From Puccinia triticina (Eukaryota > Basidiomycota > Pucciniomycetes > Pucciniales > Pucciniaceae): a stretch of 64,000 nt of DNA. Shown here in pieces: positions 11,532 to 22,457 of this stretch; position 1 is the first letter of the stretch; every line of letters begins with the position of its first letter. The stretch covers positions 3,596,001 to 3,660,000 of the forward strand of contig NC_070572.1 of the NCBI RefSeq assembly GCF_026914185.1, in the 5' to 3' direction. Made by a program: the position numbers and the translations under genes. Below the pieces are notes generated by a model. It saw only the letters and a program-made list of their open reading frames with translations, had not been told where the DNA came from and ran no database searches.

Positions 11532-14500
11532 TTAATGGTAGTTGTTGAGACTTACAGCTGTCCCCAATCCCACAGCACTTATTGTTTGTATTTCAAAACC
11601 AAATGTTGAGATCGGATTTAGAAGAATTGCAACATGTCCAATGACCCTTTCACTGTCAATTACCTCAGTCAGGTCATGATCGGATTTCACTAAGCGGCAG
11701 TTGAGATCTGGGTAATCCTTGTATGGATCTTCCTCCCGTCCTACTTCCTTGAATGGTTTCACGATCAACCAAGTTTTCCCAGCTGTTTTTTCCGATTGGA
11801 ACATTTGCTCCACTTCACCAAATTGTTGGTCCTTCCCTAGGTAGAACTCGACCAAGGAATTTGCTGGATGACGATCTTTAGTTGTGAATGTCTTGCCGTT
11901 GAGTTTGATGTATTCAACAAGATCAACTGTTGAGTTAAGTGGGGGTACAACTGCATGTTGACCAAGCTTCCCCCTTGAACCTTCCTTGTCAGCCACCGCC
12001 CGCTTCCATTTTGACATCAGAGTTCTGTTCAACTGAGTTGATTTCTTCTTATTGTTGTCCTCCAACGCGTGGTTGTGTTTTGAAGTGTGGTCTTTCAGAA
12101 CTAACTGGAATGTTGAGTTGATATGCCATTCCTTCATCAATGTCTTCGGGATATCATCCAAATACAATACATATGTCACATTCTCAGTAATTAAATCCTC
12201 ACAATGGCAATAATTACGCACAAATAAGCATGTGACTAACCAATGTGATGGTTTGTTGGCATCCTCTGCAACATTCCATTAACTCTTTCCTGTGCCCAAG
12301 CCGCTGTTGATCGAGGTGGGCCAAATCGGCGGATAACTTCAGAGTAATGCTGTGTCAGATGTAGATTTGGCTTGCTTGGTGCTTCTGGCCAGCCTTTTTG
12401 AAGACACTTTCGATAATCCAAGATTAAACTGTCAAGCTCATCGGGATCTTGAAGTTTGATCTTTGGGAGAGTCAGGAAGTGAGAAATTTTGGATAGCAAG
12501 GTAGTTGATTCTAGGAGTGAGGATATCCTTATTTTGCTTTCCTCAGTTGCGCAATCCTTGTATGCTGTGGTCCAAAGAGGAATCAAGGCAATGGGATAGT
12601 AAATCTTGTAAAGTATCAGCCATTCTGCTGCTTTCAAAGATCCGTGGGTAGCCAATCCCAAGTTGCGTGGCACCCGATCAATCCAAGAGGGTACAATTGT
12701 ATGCAAGATAGTCCGCCGTACTATGTCCAGCTCCTCTGGCAAGAGTTTTGGTTGGTTGAAATCCGGAATTGGTGATGCAGCAGCTCTGCAAGCTCTATGT
12801 CGAGGACGAGTGGCAGTGTGATCACTTCCACTCTCATCTGCAGAATCGGTGGTTACCTCCTCATTTGCGTCACAGAGCGCCTTCTTCCGCATCCGCAGGC
12901 TGTAGGAATGGGCAGATGTCCCGGCAGATGACCCATCTGACGTTGCACCAGCGCCACTGCATGTTCTGCTTTGACCAAGATCTAGGTTTGTTGTGGCTGG
13001 TGTTTGCTTGGCTTTGGCTGCACGGGCTCGCTTGTTTGGTTTTTCCGAGGTCTGATTTGATTCTTCGACATTGTCTAATTTCCGCTTGCCCTTGTTGGTG
13101 GAGTTAGGGACACAATCTGTTGCAAACGGAGGATCGGTATATGACTTGTTGTTCTGCCATTCCGCATCCTTCTCTTGAATATCCTTAAGTTTGGATGCGA
13201 CTGATGGCAAGGACATGAAGCGCATCGTGTGATCTTTCAAGTCACCCAAAATCAAGGCATGCATCAATTCAATCAAGCAGAATTCTATTGGCCTCCAGTA
13301 TGGTAGCTCATTGAGCACACTCCATCTTGCGCCATGTTCCTTCACAAACTTCTTACGTTCAGTTGCATTTTCTAGTTGAAGCCAAAGTTTTGCATGTTTT
13401 TCGTGCTCTTCATTTGTCCGCCGGGTAAACTTTGTGGTGTCCGTTTCCTCAATGTCATGCTTGCTCAACATACAAAAAGAGCAAAACCTAATTGAGGTGT
13501 GACTTCCAAATCCAGCAACCTTCCGGAGAGCAGGAAGATCTGCGATCAGCGGAAAGATCACAGTCCGTATAGTTCTTCCTTGAGCATGAGAAGCAGTGGA
13601 TTCAAAGAAGACTCCATCCCAAAATTCTTTCAATTCATTCACCAACGGTCGTAAGAGATGGTTGACTTCGTCTAGACTGGGTTCGTTGGGCCCAGGGATA
13701 ATTCCAAAAAGGAATATGTTTTCCTGCTTGTAGCGCTGATTTTGAGGAAGGTTCAAGCAGATCAAGACAATGGCTCCAACAGAGTTATGCTTCCCCAGAT
13801 TCAAAGTTCCTTTGGCATTGAACCAGTCAAGATATAAGCTGAACACAAGATTTCCAGAATTCTGGGTAAATATCCCAGTTCCATCGTTTGAGTTGGGGAA
13901 TTCGCGCCAGATTTGACCATGCCACACATCTTCCATGTCGTGGTTTGGTTCCCATCTAGTTTTGGGCAGGCTGGAGTCTAGCAAGGCCTCGAAAGAATTC
14001 TGAGAAAGCCGCTGTTTCAACCATGACTTGAGAGTTAAGTATGAGTATGTCCGAATTGGTTTTGATACTTGCTGTTTATCGAGTTTGAATAGGGCTTGAT
14101 CACATTTGGGTATGATTTCTTGCAACTTAGCCCACTTACAATACCCCTGATATTGGGAAAAGAAGGACTGGGTGCATGTGATCGGAGGATTTTTGTCTCC
14201 TTTTATCAGAGGGTAGAGTGCAAAACATTTTTGGCAACATATTTGCGTTGTCAGATCTGGTACAAGGCCAAGTTGATGAAAAACCGCATCTCGAGTTTTG
14301 GGAATCTGTTGGATCATTGCTTTAGCATCAATAATTCGTTCTTCAGTGCTCCACAGCTCTGCCAGGAATGAGATGTTCTGCCTTGCCGACTCCAGGAAAG
14401 ATGCAGACCCATCTTTGCTCAGTTTGTCTTTTAAGACAGATTGGGCCATCTGAATCATGACCTGTGTGCAAAACTGCTCCTCCAAAAGTGGGACCTTCCT

Positions 14501-14817
14501 TGTGTTGTTTTCGAGAGGATTAGAGGTGGAGGCAGTCAGACCAGTCTGGGTCAAACTTGGATTAGCTCAAGATCTAACTATGATATTATAGCAGATGTGA
14601 TTCAACTCACCCGGATGGGATTAGAGCCCATTGGGCCTGCCTCCGGATGATTCGGCCCTTCCTTCTGGAGTTGCATAGTTGCTTTCTTCTGATGCAATTG
14701 ATAGTCTTTCCGTCCCAATACCCTCCCAGGGACAATTCCACCACCGTCTTCTGCATGCTGCATGGTATTGCACCCATAGAATTCACAATGGCAAACAAGA
14801 TTGGGTGTTTTAGGCAT
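11532..14817 (-). CDS. Plavaka/Tnp2-type (CACTA-like) transposase
   Basis: Exon 1 (14817-14611) starts MPKTPNLVCHCEFYGC, a Cys/His-rich putative zinc-binding N-terminus. A 65-nt phase-0 intron (14610-14546) follows, then a long exon to about 12236. The core carries features of the Tnp2/Plavaka group: FSLYLDWFNAKGTLNLGKHN, then GIIPGPNEPSLDEVN, then a CSFC cysteine pair, a long acidic and basic linker, and GMLQRMPTNHHIG near its end. A second open segment (about 12220-11532) has the usual C-terminal region of these proteins, including KDYPDLNCRLV and SERVIGHVAILLNP. The junction at about 12240 is unresolved: a GTTAGT donor is present but no acceptor in phase was found, and a short conserved piece seems missing. 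The enzyme would cut and paste DNA flanked by terminal inverted repeats. It may be slightly defective. Confidence 0.75.
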
Positions 14818-15460
14818 GTTGCGACTAGAGTTTGTTTCAATTGGAGTAGGTTGAGGATGAGTGATTTCAGAGCTCTTCTAGATATCAGATAGGAAACCAC
14901 GAAGAAATTTACATTCATACATAAGCTGCGAAAAGCTGGTTGATGCAAGCTTTATATCATTGCTACTCAGATACCAAGATCGACTTTTTTCATGCTCATT
15001 TTGAGGAAAGAGTTACGTACATGGCACCCAAGAGTTGCATGTGCATATCTTGACACACCACCTGACCAAAGAATCTGCAAGCCATGAAGTTGATGTGATG
15101 TGCTAAGATCATGCATGAGTGCGAGTCATTTAGATAGCAAGATGAGCATATGTACATATCATGTGCTTCAGTAGATGCTCATGAGGAGCTGGCCAAGATT
15201 GGGCTTCATCTCACCGCGCGCTGCTTCCTCATTGAACTGGATTTACATTTTTCAGTTGGATTGAATCTAAAGTTCCAATGCCCGTTATAACCCCGCAACC
15301 ATCACGCCTTCAGATTCTGTTTCGGAGGAGACTGCATCAACTGAATCAACATATTTGCGTTGTTTTAGCCTTTTATAAAATTTTACATTATAAAAAGTGT
15401 GTGGTATCCATGGGCCACAATTCTTGCAATCACATCCTCCCCCATTACAAAAATTATTAA
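14818..15460. other. Divergent intergenic region
   Basis: About 640 bases between the transposase start (minus) and a plus-strand ORF. AT-rich with TATA-like stretches; no defined repeat seen. Confidence 0.4.
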
Positions 15461-15823
15461 TTGTCAGAGGACCTCTCTTGTCTCAATCAAGCATCTCATC
15501 AGCCAATGGAACCTTTTCGTGCTATTCTATCTCCAATACAAATTGTTTGGCTCAAAGACATGCAGACCAAGATTGATAAATCACTCAAGATTTTTGAGCC
15601 AGATTCTCATGAAGAACAACAATTGAACATTAGCAACACCAAAGAACGGGAACATGAGGCTTGGCGTTGGTATATTTTGTGTGATGGCAAAGTCAGAGCG
15701 GGCGCACAAGATATGTGTATTCCTGAATGGGCAATCCCAAATGTCAAAGCCATATGGGATGCTAAAAGGAACCGTCTTGGAAAAGGTATTTGGCTTGAAG
15801 TTTTTCTTCTATTTTTCTGTTGA
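15461..15823 (+). CDS. Hypothetical ORF, possible first exon
   Basis: A plus-strand open frame whose likely real start is the ATG of MEPFRAILSPIQIVWLKDMQ. It contains a Trp-rich segment (HEAWRWYILCDGK) and ends soon after a possible donor at GGAAAAG-GTATTT (about 15786). I do not recognise it. It may be an upstream exon of the 16.9-18.0 kb gene, but no intermediate exon was confirmed. Confidence 0.3.
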   Translation: MSEDLSCLNQASHQPMEPFRAILSPIQIVWLKDMQTKIDKSLKIFEPDSHEEQQLNISNTKEREHEAWRWYILCDGKVRAGAQDMCIPEWAIPNVKAIWDAKRNRLGKGIWLEVFLLFFC

Positions 15824-16515
15824 GCTGATTTATGAATTCACATTCGACAAGGACCATTGATGTTTTCCACCCCAGATACCACGCCAGGGGGCTTGGTGGG
15901 CCCGGCAGCAGGCCAGCATCCTTAGGATCATCAATGGTAAAAGATTGAATATAATGTGATTGTGAGTTATTAGAGCAAAAGATAACTGCTTACTTCCTGT
16001 AACTAACTGTTCGTTATATCAACAGTTAGCTGCATCATCTCCCTGTGGATCCTAAACTACTGCTCCATTTGTTCCTGACTGTATTCTTCGCTACCTCTGT
16101 CTGGATGTATAGTAATTCTTTGGTTTGCTCTGCTCCAGATTCAAGTGAAAGATTCAGGATCCCCATCTATCTCATGTCTGTGGTTGTGCATGGTCATGAG
16201 ATGGCTTGTGTCCCCAACACGTTAGACAAATCTCTGCTTTACGTGGCTGTGTCTCTGTTTTTGAATCTACTTCAGCTAGCGTTCAATTTTTGATGTATTG
16301 AGGTTGTTTGGAGATATTAGATTATGCTTTGCGGTGATCAGATTTTGCCGGCAAAGTTATTTTGCTTTGGCTTAACACTCAGAAAAGGCATTGAATTTGC
16401 TGGATGTTGCATGGGATTAAAGAATATGTGGCATTGGTGCTTGCTCCCAAGCAAGACATATCAATGGTTGGGGCTCATGTACGATCAGACATTTCATGTG
16501 TTCGGTGTCACTGTC

Positions 16516-16531
16516 ATGTTCGCGCGTACAT
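16516..16531 (+). repeat. 16-bp palindrome copy 5 (one mismatch)
   Basis: ATGTTCGCGCGTACAT, one base off, preceded by gtgtcactgtc and followed by gggcGGGAATC. Confidence 0.75.
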
Positions 16532-16653
16532 GGGCGGGAATCTGCAGCAAGACAAAATGATGATCATACATTTTTTCACGGCCAATCGGCCCAAATATTC
16601 AGATTGTAATACCGAGTTTGGAACCAGCAATGCATTTGCCCAAAGTCACCCAC

Positions 16654-16669
16654 ATGTACGCGCGTACAT
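16654..16669 (+). repeat. 16-bp palindrome copy 6
   Basis: Perfect ATGTACGCGCGTACAT followed by gagaGGGAAAC. It is 138 bases after copy 5. Confidence 0.85.
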
Positions 16670-16911
16670 GAGAGGGAAACTCAATTGACCAAATAAAAAC
16701 CCCTTTCACAAACTGAGAGCCAAACTACGTTCTGCATGAGCCAAGGTCCTTTGTAAATTACATAAAACCCCAATCGCCTTTCATTCACAATAATAATCTG
16801 TCTCTCCCCTAACCATGACACCACATGATTTGTGTAACATATAATCTGGACCTCGTCTGGTGTTCCCCCTCCTGACTCTGCTCTTTTTTCCTGTGGTTCC
16901 TTTACTTCAGA

Positions 16912-18017
16912 ATGCTGTTATCCCAGTCTCATTTTTCTGATGGCAAACCACCAGTTGGTGCTGCAAAAGTTAATCTTGCCTACTCAACAATCCTACCCAA
17001 TTCCAATTCATCATTTGCTTGTTGTATCGCTGCCTTCACACGAGCTCTCCTAGACATAGAATACGACCGCAAGAAAACCCCTTCGGAGTCATGGAGGCTC
17101 CCTCCCTCTGCCCACAATTTCCATATTGGCTCTAACCTTCCAGACTCCATTCTCATACACCCTATTGATCCCATTCCTGTTGGTTCACCATTACCCACCT
17201 CACAGAAGATATCCCCAATCTTTCGAATCCTATTTGTCCAAGACCTCTCAAAATCTCATTTTCCTGGTGTTACTTTTTGCTGGTCTCATCCATGGGATTC
17301 TCACTGGAACCAACTTTTTGCAAAATTTATCCTAAAACATTGGAGGAATGCCTATGCAGCTGGAAAATTTACTCCATTTTTCATGGATCCGGTTGATGCC
17401 TCAAACACATCCTTCCAGCTGGGCGTACTCCACCAATGGTTTCTTGGAAGGCAGAAAGGATTACGATTGGGTCAGTTTTCAGAACAGCGCAAATCCAAGA
17501 AGAAAAAATCTGAATGTAAATCCAAAGTACGAATGCAGGTATGCCACATTCTTGCTTTTCTCCTGCCTGCCATGTGGGCTAAGCTCTTTAATAACTTCAG
17601 ATCTCGCAACATCGTCAAGAAACGCTCTCTACACTCCCATTGAGCCCTAACACATAATCTCTATTCGATAACATCAAGGCTACCTCTGAAACTGAGATCA
17701 ATCCCCCTTGCGCTCTGTTCAAAATTCCTTTGCTCTGGAGGTCAGAAGAGTTTTTGAAATTTGCGCAAGAATTGAATCAGATTTTTATTCAGAAGAAGAC
17801 CAGCACAAAAGGACGCCAATTTGTACACGATTTTGTCTTGGAGGCTCGCAGGCAGACTTCAATCACATCTCCTCCAGCTGGCTTCAAGGAAGTTCCTCGT
17901 AATCTTCCGTTGAACTGCTACTCATCGGAATACTTGGTGACGCTTTCGGAGTCCCAGAGGAATCTTCTAAATCCACAAGCGCCCATCAACATATCAGGAT
18001 TGTTAACAGTCGGATAA
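16912..18017 (+). pseudogene. Repeated rust-family gene with a premature TAA
   Basis: Exon 1 (16912-17538, 209 codons) joins exon 2 (17601-18017) by a 62-nt phase-0 intron. The joined frame would be about 347 aa but is cut by TAA at 17655-17657. The duplicated copy at 37987-37989 has AAA (Lys) there, so the stop is specific to this copy. Exon 1 contains HWNQLFAKFILKHWRNAY and VLHQWFLGRQKGLRLG, followed by a Lys-rich stretch. The C-terminal part has VPRNLPLNCYSSEYLVTLS, also seen in variant form in the gene at 9438-11119. I believe this is a family found in many copies in rusts, but its function is unknown. Exon 2 lies inside the 3.83-kb duplicated block; exon 1 does not. Confidence 0.6.
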
Positions 18018-18174
18018 GGCTCTCCCTCCAGAGTAAGTATTTTCACGAACCTCTTAACCTATCATATTGTTCATGAGTAGCTATGCACATTCATATTGCT
18101 CATTTCCCCCCGATGGTACACTAAGCCTATTATAATTACAACCCATTCTTGATTCAGTAAGTGCAAACATGAGA

Positions 18175-20410
18175 TTATAAAGAAATCACGCACACTGCAA
18201 GCTCTCCCTTCCTTTTCTGTACCTGATATATGTTCATTTCCAGACTTCCTTTTAGATAGTATTGATAAACATGAACTGGATGAACCTGTCCCAAATGGTA
18301 AAGTCAATCAACAGCTTGGACTTCTGCTGCAGGGTTCCAACCCGGTTCCTGAATCATGTATCATTATTAGGTTTCTCCTCTCCCCCTGTAACAAAATCAA
18401 GATGGCTTACCATCATATATACATTCTGAGCACAACGCAAATCAATGCCCACCCCGGCAGCTTGGATTGAGGCCAAGAGAACATTGCACTGTTTGTCGGT
18501 TTGAAATTGTTTGAGGTTTTCATCACGCTTTCTGATGGTCTGGTCCCCAGTGAGCCATGTCAATCTGATACCATTCTCCTGTAGTGCTCGCTCAATACTA
18601 TCAGGTTGAATCAGAATCAACACATATATCATTTCCATGATCAAAATGAAAAATAACTTACATCCCCAGAAAGCCAGTGAAACTGGAAAATACCACTGCC
18701 TTTGTCCTCTCAATCCCTTGAACCCCACTCAAGAAGATCTTCAGGTTCTCGACTAGGTGGACAATCTTTCCTGAATCCTGCCATCGCCATTTTGGTTGAT
18801 GCTGTATCTCTGACCGTGCAAATAATGGATGGTTGCAAAATTGACGAAGCATTGTCAACTGTCTGAAAAACTCCGAAGAATCCCATCGTTCCCCCGCAGT
18901 TCGTAGCCTCCCAAAAAGCTCAATAAACTTCTGGTGCAGATCTTTTGAAATCTCCTCCCACTCCGAGCTGATTTTGACAAGTATAAATTTCTCCACTTTC
19001 TCGGGAAGATTCAACAAGACATCCTTTGTTCTTCTCAAGCAAACAGCATCCATGGGTCGATTTAAGGTCTTGATTGCCTCTCGCGCACCCACGTTCATTC
19101 GAGGGACCAGACAGCTCCTCCAGATCCACTCTTGGTCCCATGGATGTATTTTCAACAGGGTAATCAAGCTTTGCAAGTCGGTCAATCGGTTTTGAACAGG
19201 TGTTCCTGTCAAGCAAAGAACAAACTGGCACTGAAGATTTTGAATGCTCTCGGTTTGGTTTGTCGCTGCATTCCTTATCAAGCTATCATCATAAAAATGA
19301 ATCAGCACCATGTATGCCAATTTTCCAGATCATTCAATTCACTTACTGGGCTTCGTCCAATACAATCCTGAACCAGAACAGATCTAGAGCTCCAATGTTG
19401 TGCTGGTTGGGGTGTTTCTTGTTACCACTCGTTCCAATCATTTCGTAAGTTGTCAAAATCAGCATTGTTGACTGCAGGTCTTCTCTAGAAAGGCTCTTCC
19501 GATTGTCTCCATGGAAAACCTCGTAAGGGATTGCGTGATCTCTGAAATGGAGATCAATTTCGTTTTTCCAATTTGAAAGGGTTGCAAGAGGGCAGATGAC
19601 TAGTGTAGCTGCAGATTGTTTGTTGGGATCAGCTTGTCAGAAACTTCTTCCGTTGTTACTTGTTGCCAGAATAAACGCAAGGGTTGTCAACGTCTTTCCT
19701 AATCCCATTTCGTCAGCTAGTATTGATCCCTGAGACCTGTTGTCATTCCGTTCCTCCGCGCTAGAATTCGAATCTTCTTCAAAGTAACTGTGAAGCCAGG
19801 CATTGTCATGGTGGTACCACAAGGATTCTGGCTTGTTGTTCTGAGCATCTTCATTCTCAAGGAGGAATTTTAGGGCAGATATCTGATGGGGTTTCATGTT
19901 TGTCTTGCACTTTTGAAGCGATGTTGAAGTCCAAGCAGGTAGTCTGGAGTTGTAGTCTCTAGTGGTTTCAGACGTGAAGTGCGGAATTGAAAAGAAAACA
20001 TCTGGGCTATAGTTCCAGATTGGGCTGAGTTCCACTTCGGCAGCTGCAAAGGCTAGTTGAATTTGAGATATGTTTTCGGAGCGACCAAAAACACAGCCCC
20101 TCAGCTGAGGCTGTATACAATTCTTCGTCACAAGAAAGGCACGCAACTTGACAAGGGCTACATCATTAGGAGAGATGTCTCGTTTGTTGGGTGGAGTTGA
20201 ACAGCTAGAAACTGGCCCTAATAATGGACCGAGATATTCACTCTGCTTTTGACTGAGATCTCCAAAACAATTATGTGGTGCACAGTATATGTGAACTAGG
20301 TGTCGGCCTCGTTGAAGAAAAGCTACCTGAGGGACATCACAAGGCAGGTTTACAGTTCTAGTGGAAGTTAAGGAGATGATAAACTGGCCAAGACAGAAGG
20401 TTGAAGACAT
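18175..20410 (-). pseudogene. SNF2-family helicase (RAD5/HLTF-like), decayed, copy 1
   Basis: ATG at 20410. The order is an N-terminal region, motif I ADEMGLGKT (about 19700), a segment LVICPLATLSNW, motif II DEAH split by an intron (19283-19346), motif III CLTGTPVQNRL, a linker, then after an intron TWLTGDQTIRKRDE and LLASIQAAGVGIDL (motif V), and a last exon starting EPGWNPAAEVQAVD. Two in-frame TGA codons break it: 19637-19639 and 18304-18306. The second replaces the first Arg of the motif VI signature DRxHRxGQ, and the remaining residues read LYHLGQ, so the conserved His and Arg finger are also changed. An intact protein would be an ATP-driven DNA translocase; this copy cannot be one. Both stops are shared with copy 2. 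Confidence 0.85.
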
Positions 20411-21465
20411 TTTGGCGAAAGGGATGGGTAATTTTCTTTTTTTTTGTGTTGTGAAAATGGGAACTGAGAAAGATAGGGGGACAGTGTGTTCCTTTTGAAA
20501 CGTTCTAGCAAGGATCCACTGGGGTTATTACTGGCCATGATGATATCCAAAAATCTAGCCTGAGTTTGTTTGGCACTAACATTTGGGCTCCTCAGCTCTG
20601 AGATTTGGGTTAGGGTGTTGCAAATGGCTACTTGATGACAAGAGCATGCAGGTTGACCTCAACATATCATCGACATGAGATCATCTCCCCTGTGCCCTTC
20701 TTGAATATTCAATCTTTATGTAATCTCACAGGCAAGGATATTGGTAATCATTGTTTGTGCCTTTTAAATTCTACAGTGTAACATCCAATATGTGTGATAT
20801 AGTTGTTTTGGATTCATGTCACATTCACAACTGCAAAATATAACATTTCCCCAAAAGCATACGTACCTCACATGAATGAAACATGCAGTGAAGTTCATCT
20901 TGCATACCCATCTAGTTAGTCTTATGGCTCTTTTCATTTTTCAAGTAGCATAACTTTCCAATATAACACAGCCTTGGAAGAAGTCACATTCATCGTGCCT
21001 GTCTGTCACAGTGGAATGGGTTTTGAAGTGGAGCACAGCAATCTTTTTCACCAGGGCAGGTCACAATGAAAATCTTTTCTGGAGTTATGATTGAGTTGAT
21101 CTGGTGTTCCACACAAATTCAACTGGATTTACCGGTCAAATGTAGTTGATTAATGTCTCAATGTATAATCAGTTGACCTCAATTTACCCACAGGAAATCA
21201 AAGAGTTCTACATAGAATTGTATTAAATCCCAATAGTTTTATGGCTGACTTGAGACCCAAAACAACCTCATTTTTTAACCTTACTGATGCATCAATTGTG
21301 AATCACTTCTGAATGAGGTTCAAATCATATCTGAATCACTTATGACCAAGTTCACAATCACGTAGGGATAAGTTACTATTCCCATCCGGCTGACATCCGA
21401 CCAAAACTCACATAAAATTCAGCGGTGGCACTCCCTGGGGAGTGGGAACATATCTCCCCTGGTGA
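20411..21465. other. Noncoding end of duplicated block, copy 1
   Basis: About 1.05 kb upstream of the SNF2 pseudogene with no gene seen. Its right end has a small palindrome CACTCCCTGGGGAGTG. Confidence 0.5.
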
Positions 21466-21504
21466 GTGTACTATACACCTTGCCAAGTTTTTTTAAAAAA
21501 ACTG

Positions 21505-21545
21505 CCCTAACCCCTAACCCCTAACCCCTAACCCCTAACCCCTAA
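21505..21545. repeat. Interstitial telomere-like repeat (CCCCTAA)n
   Basis: CCCTAA followed by five units of CCCCTAA (complement TTAGGGG), then degenerate CCCTAA-like text. Fungal telomeres are usually TTAGGG. It lies 40 bases beyond the end of duplicated block copy 1. Confidence 0.85.
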
Positions 21546-21693
21546 AACCCAACCTCCAAAAACCCGCCCCCTAACCCCCAAATGGGGCCGCAGCTGCAAA
21601 CCACTAGGCTAACAACCATTGGTTGTGCTGCCCAGATTTTGTGGCTAGGTTCCTACCAACTCAGCTCCGCCAGCCCGGCCAGCTCCAGCGCTC

Positions 21694-21747
21694 CTTTGGC
21701 TTTTAGCCAAAGAAAAATGCACATTTTTCTTTGGCTAAGAGCCAAAG
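21694..21747. repeat. Nested palindromes (CTTTGGCT/AGCCAAAG)
   Basis: Two hairpins, CTTTGGCT-TTT-AGCCAAAG and CTTTGGCT-AAG-AGCCAAAG, separated by a third palindromic spacer (AAAAATGCACATTTTT). The whole can form a larger cruciform. Confidence 0.8.
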
Positions 21748-21749
21748 AA

Positions 21750-22220
21750 TTACAGTGCCACAGGTGACTCGTTGAGACTGGCATCATCATTGAATGGAGC
21801 TGGTGACGAAGGGGGTTGAGGGGCCAGAGGGTTGGGTGGCCCACCACAGTGTGGTCTAGGTATTGCTTGAGACAAATCGTTGGGAGGACCAGCCCTTTGT
21901 TGATTCCCAGCCAGGCCGTCTTGATGACTCATTTGAACTTTGCCAATTAGATGTACCATTGCCGGTCCAGTTTGGTTTGCTGTATGATGAACTTTGTAGG
22001 CCATCATCTTCCCAAGCAAAGGGTCCCAGGCCACATGTAACTGATCCGCGTTTTGAATTGGCATTGTGGCTGGAGTTTTTGGAAGACCAGAAGTTGGAAT
22101 AGGTATAGGTTCTGGGGCCAAGGTTGCAGTTGCGGCGGACAATTGAGCAGGTGCTGAATTATCCCAATCAAAACCAGGGACATTCGGAGGATGGTAGAGA
22201 TCAACCAAGCCTTTTTTCAT
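21750..22220 (-). CDS. Hypothetical Pro/Ala-rich ORF
   Basis: 156-residue open frame on the minus strand, starting MKKGLVDLYHPPNVPGFDWD and rich in Pro, Ala and Gln. A segment QLHVAWDPLLGKMMAYKVHH looks folded. No family recognised; its start may lie in an upstream exon. It is downstream of the decayed gene at 22.5-23.7 kb and might be a remnant of the same element. Confidence 0.3.
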   Translation of the reverse strand: MKKGLVDLYHPPNVPGFDWDNSAPAQLSAATATLAPEPIPIPTSGLPKTPATMPIQNADQLHVAWDPLLGKMMAYKVHHTANQTGPAMVHLIGKVQMSHQDGLAGNQQRAGPPNDLSQAIPRPHCGGPPNPLAPQPPSSPAPFNDDASLNESPVAL

Positions 22221-22457
22221 CTGTCATATTCAAGCGTGGAATAATCAGTACTGTGTTTGCAAGGATAAAGAGTGGAAATTCCCCACAATAGCTTAGGCCC
22301 AGACGGTCAGTCAATTCGGATCAAGTATCATAAATTGTTTTGAGTTTTTTGGATTGATATAAGCGGAGACATCATGGAAACTCGTAAGATGTCCTTTTGG
22401 CGGGTGTTTTGATTTGATCATAGCAATTGTATCAAACATGTTGGACAAATGGGAAGC

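Larger units (their letters stand above)
15824..16911. other. Region without confirmed gene, two palindrome copies
   Basis: About 1.1 kb with short open frames only. Contains palindromes at 16516 and 16654. Confidence 0.4.
17638..21465. repeat. 3.83-kb duplicated block, copy 1
   Basis: Collinear and near-identical with 37970-41797 (same total length, scattered substitutions by eye). Homology starts at CATTGAGCCCTAACAC and stops after CTCCCCTGGTGA. It contains the 3' exon of the family gene (plus), the SNF2 pseudogene (minus) and about 1 kb of noncoding DNA. No inverted termini or target duplication are visible at its ends. Confidence 0.9.

Noticed and set aside
9438..14817. Terminal inverted repeats of the Plavaka-type element
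   Set aside because: I looked for matching ends outside the genes but found none except the palindromes, which are not inverted copies of each other.
19609..19644. A 36-nt intron removing the TGA in the SNF2 gene
   Set aside because: Too short for the introns seen here (56-117 nt), and the sequence reads as coding on both sides and through the TGA.
17638..21465. Helitron carrying a helicase
   Set aside because: The helicase is of SNF2 type, not Rep/Hel; ends lack TC and CTRR with a 3' hairpin.
21505..21545. True chromosome end
   Set aside because: Unique sequence continues on both sides; only about six units are present.
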